From Chryseobacterium taeanense (GTDB lineage: Bacteria > Bacteroidota > Bacteroidia > Flavobacteriales > Weeksellaceae), in the NCBI RefSeq assembly GCF_900099685.1, contig NZ_FNDW01000006.1, forward strand, positions 62,001 to 126,000: a stretch of DNA of 64,000 nucleotides, read 5' to 3'. This document shows, in pieces, positions 1 to 8,578 of the stretch (position 1 is the first letter of the stretch; each line of letters opens with the position of its first letter). Both the position numbers and the translations under genes were made by a program. The notes beneath the pieces are model-generated. The model had not been told where the DNA came from. It worked only from the letters and a program-made list of their open reading frames with translations, and searched no databases.

Positions 1-288
1 AAGATATGAGTTTCCGAAGCGAATATTTTTCTGAACTTTATCAAAACCGCTTTTAAAACTTTCAAGTGTTTCAGGAAACGATTTCCAGACTATTTTTTCC
101 GGTAATTCGTGTTGTTTTTTTAAGCTTGAAAAGTTTTGAAAATCAATTAATAAACCTGATTTTTCAATTTCTTTTTCTTTAAATATTTCAACATTTTGTG
201 CAAGGAAATCGACCATGAAAAAATAGGGAACTTTCTGAAGTGAAAGTTCGTCCATTTCCATAAATTTTTGATGATTCAATGAAAACAT
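1..288 (-). CDS. pabB: Aminodeoxychorismate synthase component I (PabB-like), 5' part only
   Basis: The reverse strand is open from an ATG at 288 to the window edge, giving the first 96 residues. The end of the fragment reads VQKNIRFGNSYL, which matches the conserved block of the chorismate-binding family that leads into NLT in PabB/TrpE proteins. PabB aminates chorismate to aminodeoxychorismate on the way to p-aminobenzoate and folate. The N-terminus is short, as in the compact PabB forms of Flavobacteria that lack the long TrpE-type N-terminal domain. The catalytic part lies outside the window, so PabB versus another chorismate-utilising enzyme cannot be settled from motifs. Later in-frame ATG codons (for example at 261) are alternative starts. 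Confidence 0.72.
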   Translation of the reverse strand, partial: MFSLNHQKFMEMDELSLQKVPYFFMVDFLAQNVEIFKEKEIEKSGLLIDFQNFSSLKKQHELPEKIVWKSFPETLESFKSGFDKVQKNIRFGNSYL

Positions 289-291
289 TCC

Positions 292-321
292 GCAAAAGTA
301 ATTATTGATGTTTACTTTTGC
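292..321. promoter_or_regulatory. Back-to-back divergent promoters forming a 10-bp inverted repeat
   Basis: GCAAAAGTAA (292-301) and TTACTTTTGC (312-321) are a perfect inverted repeat. Each arm carries a TAnnTTTG box (TACTTTTG): at 313-320 reading right toward the membrane-protein operon, and at 293-300 reading left toward pabB. For the leftward promoter a TTTG lies 22 nt upstream (complement of 323-326), a fitting -33 element. No clear -33 was seen for the rightward one. The two -7 boxes are only 12 nt apart, so two polymerases probably cannot bind at once. Confidence 0.6.
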
Positions 322-335
322 ACAAAATATTTTTC

Positions 336-1058
336 ATGGAAAACAAATATCCACAGAAACCGGGATTGGATTTTATACTGAAGCAGGCATTTTTCTACTG
401 GAATAAGACATTGGTTTTTCAGCTGATGTTCTCGATCATGTATTTTGGAATTATGATGACGGTGTTTTTTTTCTGCGATGCGAAATACGGAATTCTGGAT
501 GGCTATCTGGAAACTGCAAAATATGCTAAAGAAGGAGTTCAGGTATATACAGCAGAGCTACAGAAGCTTTTGGTTACAGAAAACTTTCAGAATTTTTCGC
601 TATGGATAATGGGGACAAATATATTTTTGTACCCTCTGAATCTTGGCTTTTATCAGATTTACAGAAAAATGGATCTTGGAGAAAAAATTGAACTGGGAGA
701 TCTTTTCGTAGGCTACAACGGCTTGAACTTTTTTAGATATATCGGTTATTATATCTTCTGGTATTTTATTTTTGCATACAGCATTCAGACAATTATATTG
801 GGGGTAATCTGGGTTTCGATCACAATGTTTGTGGCGCCGATGATGTTCTTTATGAACAAAAGTATTTTAGAATCACTTTCATTAAATTTCAAAGCACTTC
901 GAATGTATTTTCTGGAAATTTTGGTGTGCATTATGGTAGCTGTTTTCTTTAAATATATCGGCTTTGCATTGCTTTTTATAGGAGGGTTATTTACTTTTCC
1001 ATTCTGGAATGCGATGATTTACTCACTTTATAAAGTTATTTTTTCCGAGAAAAATTAA
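336..1058 (+). CDS. Integral membrane protein, paralogue of the next gene
   Basis: A 240-residue protein with about five to six hydrophobic segments. The ATG at 336 is preferred over an upstream TTG at 318, because the TTG lies inside the -7 promoter box. The N-terminal LDFILKQAFFYWNKT, the central LGDLFVGYNGLNFFRYIGYY and a C-terminal small-residue membrane segment align by eye with the proteins at 1133 (SDLFIGYKQNFVNILIY) and 35868 (AGDIFDFTDFVVYLKLL). Such proteins resemble the loosely defined DUF975/YciC-type membrane families. Function unknown. It probably heads an operon running to 3220. Confidence 0.75.
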   Translation: MENKYPQKPGLDFILKQAFFYWNKTLVFQLMFSIMYFGIMMTVFFFCDAKYGILDGYLETAKYAKEGVQVYTAELQKLLVTENFQNFSLWIMGTNIFLYPLNLGFYQIYRKMDLGEKIELGDLFVGYNGLNFFRYIGYYIFWYFIFAYSIQTIILGVIWVSITMFVAPMMFFMNKSILESLSLNFKALRMYFLEILVCIMVAVFFKYIGFALLFIGGLFTFPFWNAMIYSLYKVIFSEKN

Positions 1059-1132
1059 TTTTAGATTGTTTTTAATGTATTTCTGCCGGAAAAAGTTTAA
1101 TTTGGTAGTAATAACATTAAAAAAATCACATC

Positions 1133-1867
1133 ATGTCAGAATTTAATGAATTTGACCAACAGGGTTCTGTTCCGGAAAAGAGTACAGGGTCCGTTATTTC
1201 TCATGCTTTCGAAATGTATAAAGGGGTTTTCCTTTACGCTGTAGTGGCAATGATTATTTATAGTATTTTAGGTGCAATCATCCAGTCTCTTACGGGAATG
1301 AATTCTGCAGCGATGCTTGAAGAAATGCGCGATTCTGGTGATTATTCAAATTTCTCAGTGTTTAGTACACCCGGAATGCCTTTGTATTTTGGTTTATCGG
1401 GGCTTTTGGGACTTTTGCTTTCTCCGTTGTATGTTGGGTTAATTTACATGACCAATAAATACAATACGAAAAATCCTATTGAATTTTCTGATCTTTTTAT
1501 TGGCTACAAACAGAATTTTGTTAATATTTTGATCTACGCTTTATTAGCCGGGATAATTTCTGCGGTTGCTCTTTCACTTTGTGTGTTGCCGATCATTTTT
1601 GTTTATCCTTTTCTAATGTTGGGATATCCGATTTTGTTATTTGAAAATGTGTCTGCAACGGAAGCTTTAGGAAAATCATTTAATATCGTAAAAGAAAATT
1701 ATGGTGTTTTCCTTGGCGCAACATTTGTAGGGTTCCTTTTATCAATGGCAGGAATTGTACTTTGCTTCATCGGAGTAATTCTGACGGCACCGTTTATCTT
1801 TATAGTGATGTATTCCTTATACTGCGCTTATGTGGGAAAACCAAGACAAATAATGTTTAATAAATAA
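1133..1867 (+). CDS. Integral membrane protein, DUF975/YciC-like
   Basis: 244 residues: a short acidic soluble N-terminus, then about six membrane helices. The core has HAFEMYKGVFLYAVVAMIIY near residue 24, SDLFIGYKQ near residue 121 and EALGKSFNIVKENY near residue 180, the layout shared by the paralogues at 336 and 35868. The stop codon overlaps the next start by one base (TAATG), which implies translational coupling to the AI-2E-type permease. Homologues in this genus often carry an unsupported 'beta-carotene monooxygenase' name; nothing in the sequence supports that. Function unknown. Confidence 0.78.
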   Translation: MSEFNEFDQQGSVPEKSTGSVISHAFEMYKGVFLYAVVAMIIYSILGAIIQSLTGMNSAAMLEEMRDSGDYSNFSVFSTPGMPLYFGLSGLLGLLLSPLYVGLIYMTNKYNTKNPIEFSDLFIGYKQNFVNILIYALLAGIISAVALSLCVLPIIFVYPFLMLGYPILLFENVSATEALGKSFNIVKENYGVFLGATFVGFLLSMAGIVLCFIGVILTAPFIFIVMYSLYCAYVGKPRQIMFNK

Positions 1868-2952
1868 TGAACAAACAAGAACAAATAAGCAGTGTTAAAA
1901 TAAAACAGGTTTCGTTGCTTGCCATAATTTTGGTTTTGGCAGGGCTGATCTGTTTTAATCTTGCCCTTTTTATCCCTTCCGTTTTAGGTGCTATTACCAT
2001 TTATGTGGTTTGCCGGAAGTATAATTTTTATCTTCAGGAAGAAAAAAACTGGAAACCCTGGGCTTCTTCATTGGCTTTAATGTTTGCAAGTCTTGTTGTG
2101 CTTATTCTTCCTGTTTATTTTATCGGAGATTTACTCATTGAAAAACTCGGTAATGCACAGGCTTATATGGATAAGTTTAATGTATTTCTTGAGAAAATTC
2201 ATACTTTTATTTATTCCAAAGTCGGCTTTGATATCTTAAGCAAGGAAAATATGGATAAGCTTAAGAATAATGTGGGACAATTTTCTACCAAAGCTCTTAG
2301 CGGGACGTTCAATACACTGACCGTAATAATGTCAATGTATTTCATTCTTTATTTTATGCTTGAAAGACCACGGTTTTTCGAGAAAATATTATCATCATCA
2401 GCACCATTAAAGCGATCGAACGTTTCTTTAATAGGAGAAAAAATGAGAAAGCTCATTATGGCAAATGCAATCGGAATTCCCGTGGTAGCATTGGGTCAGG
2501 GCATTGTTGCCATGATAGGATATTTCATCTTCGGCGCACCGAGCCCAATTCTTCTTTTTGCTTTAACGGCTGCTACTTCGATGATCCCTGTTGTGGGAGG
2601 TGCGATTATTTACATCCCGATTTGTATTTATATGATTGCGGAAGGAAATACCGGGCCGGGACTTGGATTAGCTGCGTACTGCCTTGTTATTGTAGGACTT
2701 ACGGATAATGTCTTGCGTTTTACATTGTTAAAGAAACTGGAAGATATTCATCCTTTAAATACTGTTTTCGGAATTATTATGGGAATGAACTTATTCGGTT
2801 TTATGGGATTGGTTTTTGGTCCGATTCTTATATCTCTGACATTGTTGCTGATACAGGTGTACAGAAATGAATTTTCTGAAGATGACATCCCCGACCTTAA
2901 GCTCCCTGATAAAGATGATGAAATTGAAGAAAAAATAGATTTATTAGTATAA
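1867..2952 (+). CDS. AI-2E family transporter (PerM/YdiK/TqsA type permease)
   Basis: 361 residues with about eight hydrophobic segments: two at the N-terminus, one at about residues 65-90, then after a soluble stretch with amphipathic helices four to five at the C-terminus. The region PSPILLFALTAATSMIPVVGGAIIY and the following GLTDNVLRF match the conserved family signature (PxxLxxG..PxxG, then DN.lrP). Members export signals or exchange ions across the inner membrane, and substrates differ between proteins, so an AI-2 role should not be assumed. The C-terminus is acidic and probably cytoplasmic. It is coupled to its neighbours: one base overlap upstream, 1 nt to the next start. Confidence 0.85.
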   Translation: MNKQEQISSVKIKQVSLLAIILVLAGLICFNLALFIPSVLGAITIYVVCRKYNFYLQEEKNWKPWASSLALMFASLVVLILPVYFIGDLLIEKLGNAQAYMDKFNVFLEKIHTFIYSKVGFDILSKENMDKLKNNVGQFSTKALSGTFNTLTVIMSMYFILYFMLERPRFFEKILSSSAPLKRSNVSLIGEKMRKLIMANAIGIPVVALGQGIVAMIGYFIFGAPSPILLFALTAATSMIPVVGGAIIYIPICIYMIAEGNTGPGLGLAAYCLVIVGLTDNVLRFTLLKKLEDIHPLNTVFGIIMGMNLFGFMGLVFGPILISLTLLLIQVYRNEFSEDDIPDLKLPDKDDEIEEKIDLLV

Positions 2953-2953
2953 A

Positions 2954-3220
2954 ATGGAATATGGAATAAACCCCGAAATATTAAAAGAAATCTGCGAGGT
3001 TAAAATGCCTTTCGGGAAATATGAAGGAACGATTCTGGCAGATCTGCCAATTAGCTATCTTGAATGGTTTCATCGTAAAGGGATGCCTAAAGGAAAATTG
3101 GGAATGCAGCTGTCAACAATTTATGAAATAAAATTAAACGGCTTGATGGATTTGCTGATTCCCATTCGGGGAGGAGCAACGAATTATGAAAAATATAAGA
3201 ACAAGACTTATAAATTCTAA
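2954..3220 (+). CDS. DUF3820 family protein
   Basis: An 88-residue soluble protein with MPFGKYEGTILADLP near residue 18 and YLEWFHRKGMPKGKLG near residue 35. This is the signature of DUF3820, small proteins sometimes called quorum-sensing-regulated virulence factors although their biochemistry is not established. The start lies 1 nt after the stop of the AI-2E-type permease, so it is the last gene of the operon. A strong hairpin follows at once. Confidence 0.8.
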   Translation: MEYGINPEILKEICEVKMPFGKYEGTILADLPISYLEWFHRKGMPKGKLGMQLSTIYEIKLNGLMDLLIPIRGGATNYEKYKNKTYKF

Positions 3221-3224
3221 ATAT

Positions 3225-3253
3225 TTTCGGCGGCACCTTTGGTGCCGCCGAAA
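3225..3253. terminator. Bidirectional intrinsic terminator between DUF3820 gene and uvrB
   Basis: A perfect 13-bp stem (3225-3237 with 3241-3253, GC-rich core) with a 3-nt loop, flanked by A/T tracts on both sides. It sits between two convergent stop codons. Confidence 0.9.
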
Positions 3254-3259
3254 CTTTTA

Positions 3260-5251
3260 TTATCCCTTTAAAGCTGCAATTTCATCTCTCAATTTCGCGG
3301 CTTTTATAAAGTCCAGATTTTTGGCTGCAGATTCCATTTCTTTCTGTTTTTGGGCAATCACTTTTTCCATATCTTCACTGGTATAAGTTGCTTTTGCCTC
3401 AGCTACCTTCTGAAGGATTTCCTTCTGTGTATATCTTTCATCTGGAAAATCTTTTGTTCTTCCCACTAAACTTTCAGATATTTTCTTATTTAAAGCGACA
3501 GGTACTTTACCATGTTCTTTGTTATACTCCATCTGTTTAGCCCGGCGGTATTCAGTTTCGTCTAATGTGGCCTGCATTGATTTTGTAATCTTATCGGCGT
3601 ACATGATGGCTTTTCCGTTAAGGTTTCTTGCAGCTCGCCCAACCGTCTGGATCATAGATCTTCGGCTTCTCAGCATTCCTTCTTTATCAGCATCCAGAAT
3701 GGCAACCAGTGAAACTTCAGGAAGATCGAGACCTTCTCTTAATAAATTTACTCCAATTAATACATCAAAAAGTCCTACACGCAAGTCCTGCATGATCTGA
3801 ATACGTTCCAGTGTCTCCACATCGGAGTGAATATATCTCGTTCTGATACCGAATTTCGTGAAATATTTGGTTAGTTCTTCCGCCATTTTTTTAGTCAGCG
3901 TTGTTACAAGAACTCTTTCATCAAGATCAGCTCTTTTATGAATTTCTTCCATCAAATCATCGATCTGATTTATCGTCGGTCTTATTTCGATTACCGGATC
4001 CAGAAGCCCTGTTGGACGTATAATTTGTTCAATATAAGCACCTCCGGTCTTTTCCAGCTCATAATCTGCAGGTGTTGCGGAAACATAGATCACCTGATTT
4101 TGTATCGCTTCAAATTCTTCAAATTTCAAAGGCCTGTTATCCATTGCGGCAGGAAGCCGGAATCCGTATTCTACCAGAGATTCTTTTCTGCTTCGGTCTC
4201 CGCCGTACATCGCATGTACCTGTGGAACGGTAACGTGGCTCTCATCAATAACCATTAAATAATCCTTGGGAAAATAATCCAGCAGGCAGAAAGGTCTTGT
4301 GCCGGGCAGCCTGCCGTCAAGGTATCTTGAATAGTTCTCAATTCCGGAACAATAGCCCAGCTCTTTAATCATTTCAAGATCAAGCTCAGTTCTTTCCTGA
4401 AGTCTTTTAGCTTCAAGGGGTTTTTCAATTGAATTGAAGAAATCAACCTGTTTTACCAAATCATCTTGAATATCTCTGATGGCTCCATTCAATGTTTCTT
4501 TTGAGGTTACGAAAAGATTGGCGGGGTAAATTTGAATCTGCTCAAAGCTTGATGTTACATTTCCGGAAACTGGATCAAAGCTTTGTATTTTTTCAATTTC
4601 ATCTCCAAAAAACTGAATTCTCACCGCATTATCTGCATATGCCGGAAAAACATCAATAACGTCGCCTTTTACACGGAATGTACCTCTCTGGAATTCATTT
4701 AAAGTTCTGGAATAAAGCGCATTCACCAAAGAATGTAACAAAGCAGTCCGTGTCACTTTTTCTCCTATAGCAATAGATATCAGAGATTTGTGAAATTCCG
4801 TTGGGTTTCCGATACCGTAAATGCATGATACAGACGCTACGATTAAAACATCCCGTCTTCCTGAAAGCAAACTTGCCGTTGCAGAAAGTCTGAGCTTCTC
4901 AACTTCTTCATTAATGCTGAGATCCTTTTCGATATAAGTTCCTGTTGTGGCAATATAAGCTTCGGGCTGATAATAGTCGTAATAGCTAACGAAATACTCA
5001 ACGGCATTTTCCGGAAAGAACTCTTTAAATTCCATGAAGAGCTGTGCTGCCAAGGTTTTATTGTGAGCCAGAACCAAAGTGGGTTTCTGTACCTGCTGCA
5101 CTACATTGGCTACCGTAAAGGTCTTACCGGATCCTGTAACTCCCAGAAGGGTCTGGTATTTTTCGCCGATTTTTATGCCTTCGGTAAGCTTTTCGATAGC
5201 TTGCGGCTGGTCTCCGGTGGGTTTATATTCTGATTGAAGGTTGAATTGCAT
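3260..5251 (-). CDS. uvrB: UvrABC excinuclease subunit UvrB
   Basis: 663 residues, the usual UvrB length. Walker A GVTGSGKT is at residues 37-44, the damage-probing beta-hairpin region contains YYDYYQPEAY, the DEAH-type box reads DESH, and helicase motif VI is represented by QTVGRAARN. The C-terminal about 40 residues form the UVR domain that contacts UvrC. UvrB verifies damage delivered by UvrA and recruits UvrC for nucleotide excision repair. uvrA and uvrC are not in the window. It appears to be a single-gene unit ending at the shared terminator. Confidence 0.97.
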   Translation of the reverse strand: MQFNLQSEYKPTGDQPQAIEKLTEGIKIGEKYQTLLGVTGSGKTFTVANVVQQVQKPTLVLAHNKTLAAQLFMEFKEFFPENAVEYFVSYYDYYQPEAYIATTGTYIEKDLSINEEVEKLRLSATASLLSGRRDVLIVASVSCIYGIGNPTEFHKSLISIAIGEKVTRTALLHSLVNALYSRTLNEFQRGTFRVKGDVIDVFPAYADNAVRIQFFGDEIEKIQSFDPVSGNVTSSFEQIQIYPANLFVTSKETLNGAIRDIQDDLVKQVDFFNSIEKPLEAKRLQERTELDLEMIKELGYCSGIENYSRYLDGRLPGTRPFCLLDYFPKDYLMVIDESHVTVPQVHAMYGGDRSRKESLVEYGFRLPAAMDNRPLKFEEFEAIQNQVIYVSATPADYELEKTGGAYIEQIIRPTGLLDPVIEIRPTINQIDDLMEEIHKRADLDERVLVTTLTKKMAEELTKYFTKFGIRTRYIHSDVETLERIQIMQDLRVGLFDVLIGVNLLREGLDLPEVSLVAILDADKEGMLRSRRSMIQTVGRAARNLNGKAIMYADKITKSMQATLDETEYRRAKQMEYNKEHGKVPVALNKKISESLVGRTKDFPDERYTQKEILQKVAEAKATYTSEDMEKVIAQKQKEMESAAKNLDFIKAAKLRDEIAALKG

Positions 5252-5394
5252 AGAAAATTGTGATCTTATCTAACAAAAGTACGAAAGAAATATTTGACAT
5301 TGAAAAGTATTAGATACCTCAAAAGAAATTGAATGTATAGAAAAATTCTAAAATATTTGAAATAAAAAAAACACTCGCAATGAGTGTTTAATAA

Positions 5395-6813
5395 TTACTG
5401 AAAAGACATAGCCAATGGGATTTTCATTCGATAACGAACAGGTTTTCCGTCTTTTTCTGCAGGTATCCAGACAACATTTTCATTGGCTTTTTTTAGTGCT
5501 GAAATCGCTTCAGTATTGAAAATTTCATCATTTCCGGTGGCGTCTACATCGATAACATTTCCTGTTTCATCAACGGTATAGGTAAGTTCAGTTCTATTGA
5601 ATTTTTTGGATTTATCGGTATTCAATTTTGATGGGTCAAATAACTTTGAAATCTTGGTTCTCAGTGCATTAAATCCTCCCGGATACTGTGGAAGTGATGT
5701 CACATCGTCTTTAGGTGTTGCTGTTTCTGTGTTCCTTGCTGCTATTTCCTCTTTTAGATTTGTATTTTTACCTTCTTTTGGGCGAACTGTATCCTGAACT
5801 GTTCTGCTACTGTTTGTATTTTCAATTTGTGTTCCTTGTGTTTCAATTTGTTGATTTAAAAATTTATTTTCAGACTCGTCAAATACCTTTCCAGTATCTT
5901 CAGAAAGTGATTTTTTCAGGACTTCTGAAGTTTTATTCTGCGTTTCCTCAATGATTTTTTCAATAGGGTTTGCATATGTTTTCTGCACAAATAGTCCGAA
6001 AGCAAGAAGCAAAACAGGCGCGATGGCTATTTTTTTAAAGTTTGCCAGTTTAGATTTTTTAGCGTTCATCATAATAAATCGTTTTTTAGTGTTATTAAAA
6101 TTGAATGTATGGGTAAGGTTATAGTTTTTTTGTGAAATAATTTCATCAAGAATAAGATGCTGATAATCTTTTACGTTAAATTTTTTATCTAATACAGATT
6201 CATCCGCCAGAAATTCATGATTGATAACGACAGCTTTTTTATACAAATAAAGAGAAGGATTAAACCAAGTGAAAATTTTCAGAACTTCAATAAACAGCAG
6301 ATCAATACTGTGTTTCTGGTCGATATGACTTTTTTCGTGAAGGAAAATCCTTGGATCAATCTTATTGTTGACCAGATAAATTTTTCCAATGTAAATAGTT
6401 TTCCAGAAGCTGAAAGCAGGAATATTTTCATCAGTCAGCACTACTTTTTGATTTTCATACCATATTTCTTTTCCTTTGATTTTTTTGATTTTCACAATGG
6501 AATAAATGGTTTTCATTAACAGAATCACAGTTATTATTCCATACAAGATCCAAATAAAACTGATCCAGTTGAATCGCTCGTAATGTTGTGTAAGATCTAA
6601 AACCTGCGTGGTCGCTTCAAGAGCAGTCTGTACTTTGCCGGTCGGCTTCGGATGTTCCGAGGTAACGGTGATAAAAGGGACGGTATAAGATAAGATAACA
6701 GAAAAAAGTAAGTAAAAACGATTAAACCGGTACATTTTCTCTTTTTCCAGGAAAACAAAATACAGCGCAATAAGCAATGAGGAACACAATATTATTTTTA
6801 AAATGTAAATCAT
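5395..6813 (-). CDS. BlaR1-type M56 metallopeptidase fused to a TonB C-terminal domain
   Basis: 472 residues. Membrane segments are at about 2-21, 34-50 and 84-103. The zinc site is HEKSH at residues 159-163, with a likely third ligand in NHEFLAD (E200). A further membrane helix at about 258-280 is followed by a low-complexity linker rich in T, E and N, and then a TonB-type C-terminal domain starting at YPGGFNALRTKI (about 376) with NVVWIPAEKDGKPV and a final IPLAMSFQ. M56 proteins sense a signal and cleave the partner BlaI repressor. The TonB-like end suggests contact with an outer-membrane receptor. The start overlaps the end of the blaI-like gene by 4 nt, so the two are coupled. The signal and the regulon are unknown. 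Confidence 0.88.
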   Translation of the reverse strand: MIYILKIILCSSLLIALYFVFLEKEKMYRFNRFYLLFSVILSYTVPFITVTSEHPKPTGKVQTALEATTQVLDLTQHYERFNWISFIWILYGIITVILLMKTIYSIVKIKKIKGKEIWYENQKVVLTDENIPAFSFWKTIYIGKIYLVNNKIDPRIFLHEKSHIDQKHSIDLLFIEVLKIFTWFNPSLYLYKKAVVINHEFLADESVLDKKFNVKDYQHLILDEIISQKNYNLTHTFNFNNTKKRFIMMNAKKSKLANFKKIAIAPVLLLAFGLFVQKTYANPIEKIIEETQNKTSEVLKKSLSEDTGKVFDESENKFLNQQIETQGTQIENTNSSRTVQDTVRPKEGKNTNLKEEIAARNTETATPKDDVTSLPQYPGGFNALRTKISKLFDPSKLNTDKSKKFNRTELTYTVDETGNVIDVDATGNDEIFNTEAISALKKANENVVWIPAEKDGKPVRYRMKIPLAMSFQ

Positions 6814-7184
6814 TTTTCTTCAATTTGTTTGTCGATCATTTCCCGGAGTTCTTTCAGTTGTTTTTGCGACAGTTTTGCATTCGAAGTAAAAAATGAAGCA
6901 AACTGGGTCACAGAACTATTGAAAAAACGGTCAATCATAGAAGACATTTCTTCCTTGAAATATTCCCCTTTCGCTATTTTCGGAAAGTATTCACGGGAAT
7001 TTCCATACAATGTGTAGCCAACAAAATCCTTATTCTGCATCCTTTTGAGCAGGGTCGCGACAGTCGTTGTTGCGGGTTTTGGATCAGGAAAAGACTCCAA
7101 AATATCTTTCATAAAGGCCTTTTTCTTTTCCCAGAGTATTTCCATAACATCTTTTTCAGAATCTGTTAGTTTTATTTCTTTCAT
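6810..7184 (-). CDS. BlaI/MecI/CopY family transcriptional repressor
   Basis: 124 residues. The N-terminal winged helix (KLTDSEKDVMEILWEKK, then TTVATLLKRMQNKDFVGY) is the BlaI/MecI signature, and the C-terminal half is the dimerisation helix pair. It is the expected partner and cleavage target of the downstream M56 protein. A perfect BlaI-type palindrome lies in its own promoter, so it probably represses itself and the M56 gene. No beta-lactamase gene is adjacent, so the pair need not concern beta-lactams. Confidence 0.9.
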   Translation of the reverse strand: MKEIKLTDSEKDVMEILWEKKKAFMKDILESFPDPKPATTTVATLLKRMQNKDFVGYTLYGNSREYFPKIAKGEYFKEEMSSMIDRFFNSSVTQFASFFTSNAKLSQKQLKELREMIDKQIEEK

Positions 7185-7206
7185 ATTCTACATTTTAATA
7201 TTATAC

Positions 7207-7241
7207 TCTACAAATGTAGAATAAAAATTTAAAATATCAAA
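7207..7241 (-). promoter_or_regulatory. blaI promoter with embedded BlaI operator
   Basis: TCTACA-AA-TGTAGA at 7207-7220 is a perfect palindrome and contains the family operator core TACAnnTGTA. On the minus strand the -7 box TACATTTG (complement of 7211-7218) lies inside it, with a TTTG -33 element 19 nt upstream (complement of 7238-7241). A half-site (TTCTACATTT) follows at about 7186-7195, next to the start codon. Repressor binding would directly cover the -7 box. Confidence 0.75.
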
Positions 7242-7291
7242 TTTATGGCATTATTTTTCCATTCTAAAGCAAAACCATCTAATATAATAAT

Positions 7292-8512
7292 ATGAAAATC
7301 AATAAATTTTGTGTTTCAGCAATAAGTTTATTTTTAATATTTACATCCTGTAAAGAAAATAAAGTTAATGCACAAAAGATCGGAAGCGATGGAAGCGTAG
7401 AGACGAAGGTTCCCAATTCACCTGAATATAAGCCTGCTTTTGCCGGACAAACCAGAATTAAAGCCGTAAAAACGACAACTCCTTATAAGGTTGAAGTTCT
7501 TAGTAAAGACCTTGGAAAACCTTGGGGAATTATTAATCTGCCTGACGGAAGATTATTGATTACTGATAAAAGAGGTTATATGAATGTATTTTCAACAGAT
7601 GGAAAGCAGATATCAAAAATTGATGGCTTTCCTAAAGTTGATGACAAAGGACAGGGAGGAATGCTTGATGTAGCGCTTGATCCCGAATTCTCAACAAACA
7701 ACATTATTTATTTCAGCTTTTCGGAACCATACGGTAAGGGGAATCATACCGCTGTTGCGAAAGGCAAACTGTCTCAGGATTTAAAAAATATTTCAGATGT
7801 AAAAGTCATTTTCCGGGCAACGCCTACGTACGACGGCGACAAACATTACGGAAGCAGGCTCGCTTTTGATAAAGACGGAAATTTATTTGTTAGCACCGGC
7901 GAAAGATCCGACAAGCAAACAAGAGTCTACGCACAGAAAACCGATAATTATTTAGGTAAAATATTAAAAATAACCAAAGATGGTAAACCGGCATCCGGAA
8001 ATCCGTTTATCGGAAAATCGGGATTTAAACCTGAAATTTATGCCTACGGAATCCGAAATCCACAAGGAATGGCAATTGATCCCAACGGAAATCTCTGGGA
8101 CGTGGAAATGGGTCCTAGAGGTGGAGATGAAATTAATTTAATTAAACCAGGAAAAAATTATGGTTGGGGTGATGTCACCTATGGAATCGAATATTCTGGA
8201 GAAAAAATAAATAATGGAACGACTCAAAAAGCAGGAACAGAACAGCCTGTTTATTATTGGGATCCGGTGATTTCACCGAGCGGCGTAACTTTCTACACCG
8301 GAAATATTGATGAATGGAAAGGAAATCTGATGATCGGTTGCCTTAGCGGTGAACATATCAACAGAATCGTCATGAAAGACAATAAAGTAGTTGGTGAAGA
8401 GCGGCTTTTAGAAGATCAGAATGAAAGATTTCGCGATGTACTGAACGGTAGCGATGGCAATCTGTATGCGGTAACAGACAGTGGAAAATTATATAAAATT
8501 TCTAAAAAATAA
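7292..8512 (+). CDS. PQQ-dependent sugar dehydrogenase family lipoprotein
   Basis: 406 residues. A signal peptide ends in a lipobox (IFTSC, cysteine at about 20). The mature part begins with PYKVEVLSKDLGKPWGI and has LPDGRLLITDKRG, QGGMLDVALDPEF, GSRLAFDKDGNLFVSTGER and YGIRNPQGMAIDPNGNLWDVEMGPRGGDEIN, the hallmarks of the glucose/sorbosone dehydrogenase six-bladed propeller (Asd/YliI type). Such enzymes oxidise aldose sugars with PQQ in the periplasm. No PQQ synthesis gene is present here, so the cofactor would be taken up or made elsewhere. It is transcribed alone. Confidence 0.88.
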   Translation: MKINKFCVSAISLFLIFTSCKENKVNAQKIGSDGSVETKVPNSPEYKPAFAGQTRIKAVKTTTPYKVEVLSKDLGKPWGIINLPDGRLLITDKRGYMNVFSTDGKQISKIDGFPKVDDKGQGGMLDVALDPEFSTNNIIYFSFSEPYGKGNHTAVAKGKLSQDLKNISDVKVIFRATPTYDGDKHYGSRLAFDKDGNLFVSTGERSDKQTRVYAQKTDNYLGKILKITKDGKPASGNPFIGKSGFKPEIYAYGIRNPQGMAIDPNGNLWDVEMGPRGGDEINLIKPGKNYGWGDVTYGIEYSGEKINNGTTQKAGTEQPVYYWDPVISPSGVTFYTGNIDEWKGNLMIGCLSGEHINRIVMKDNKVVGEERLLEDQNERFRDVLNGSDGNLYAVTDSGKLYKISKK

Positions 8513-8534
8513 TCTTACGTAGTCTTTTATATAA

Positions 8535-8569
8535 AGTTCGGGCTCAAAACGAAGTTTTGAGCCCGAACT
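8535..8569. terminator. Bidirectional terminator between the sugar dehydrogenase gene and tnaA
   Basis: A perfect 16-bp stem (8535-8550 with 8554-8569) and a GAA loop, centred between convergent stops. Confidence 0.88.
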
Positions 8570-8578
8570 GATTTACTC

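Noticed and set aside
5395-7184. A beta-lactam resistance locus
   Set aside because: BlaI and M56/BlaR1 homologues are general sensors in Bacteroidota, and no beta-lactamase gene is adjacent. The MBL-fold protein at 21519 is of the persulfide dioxygenase type.
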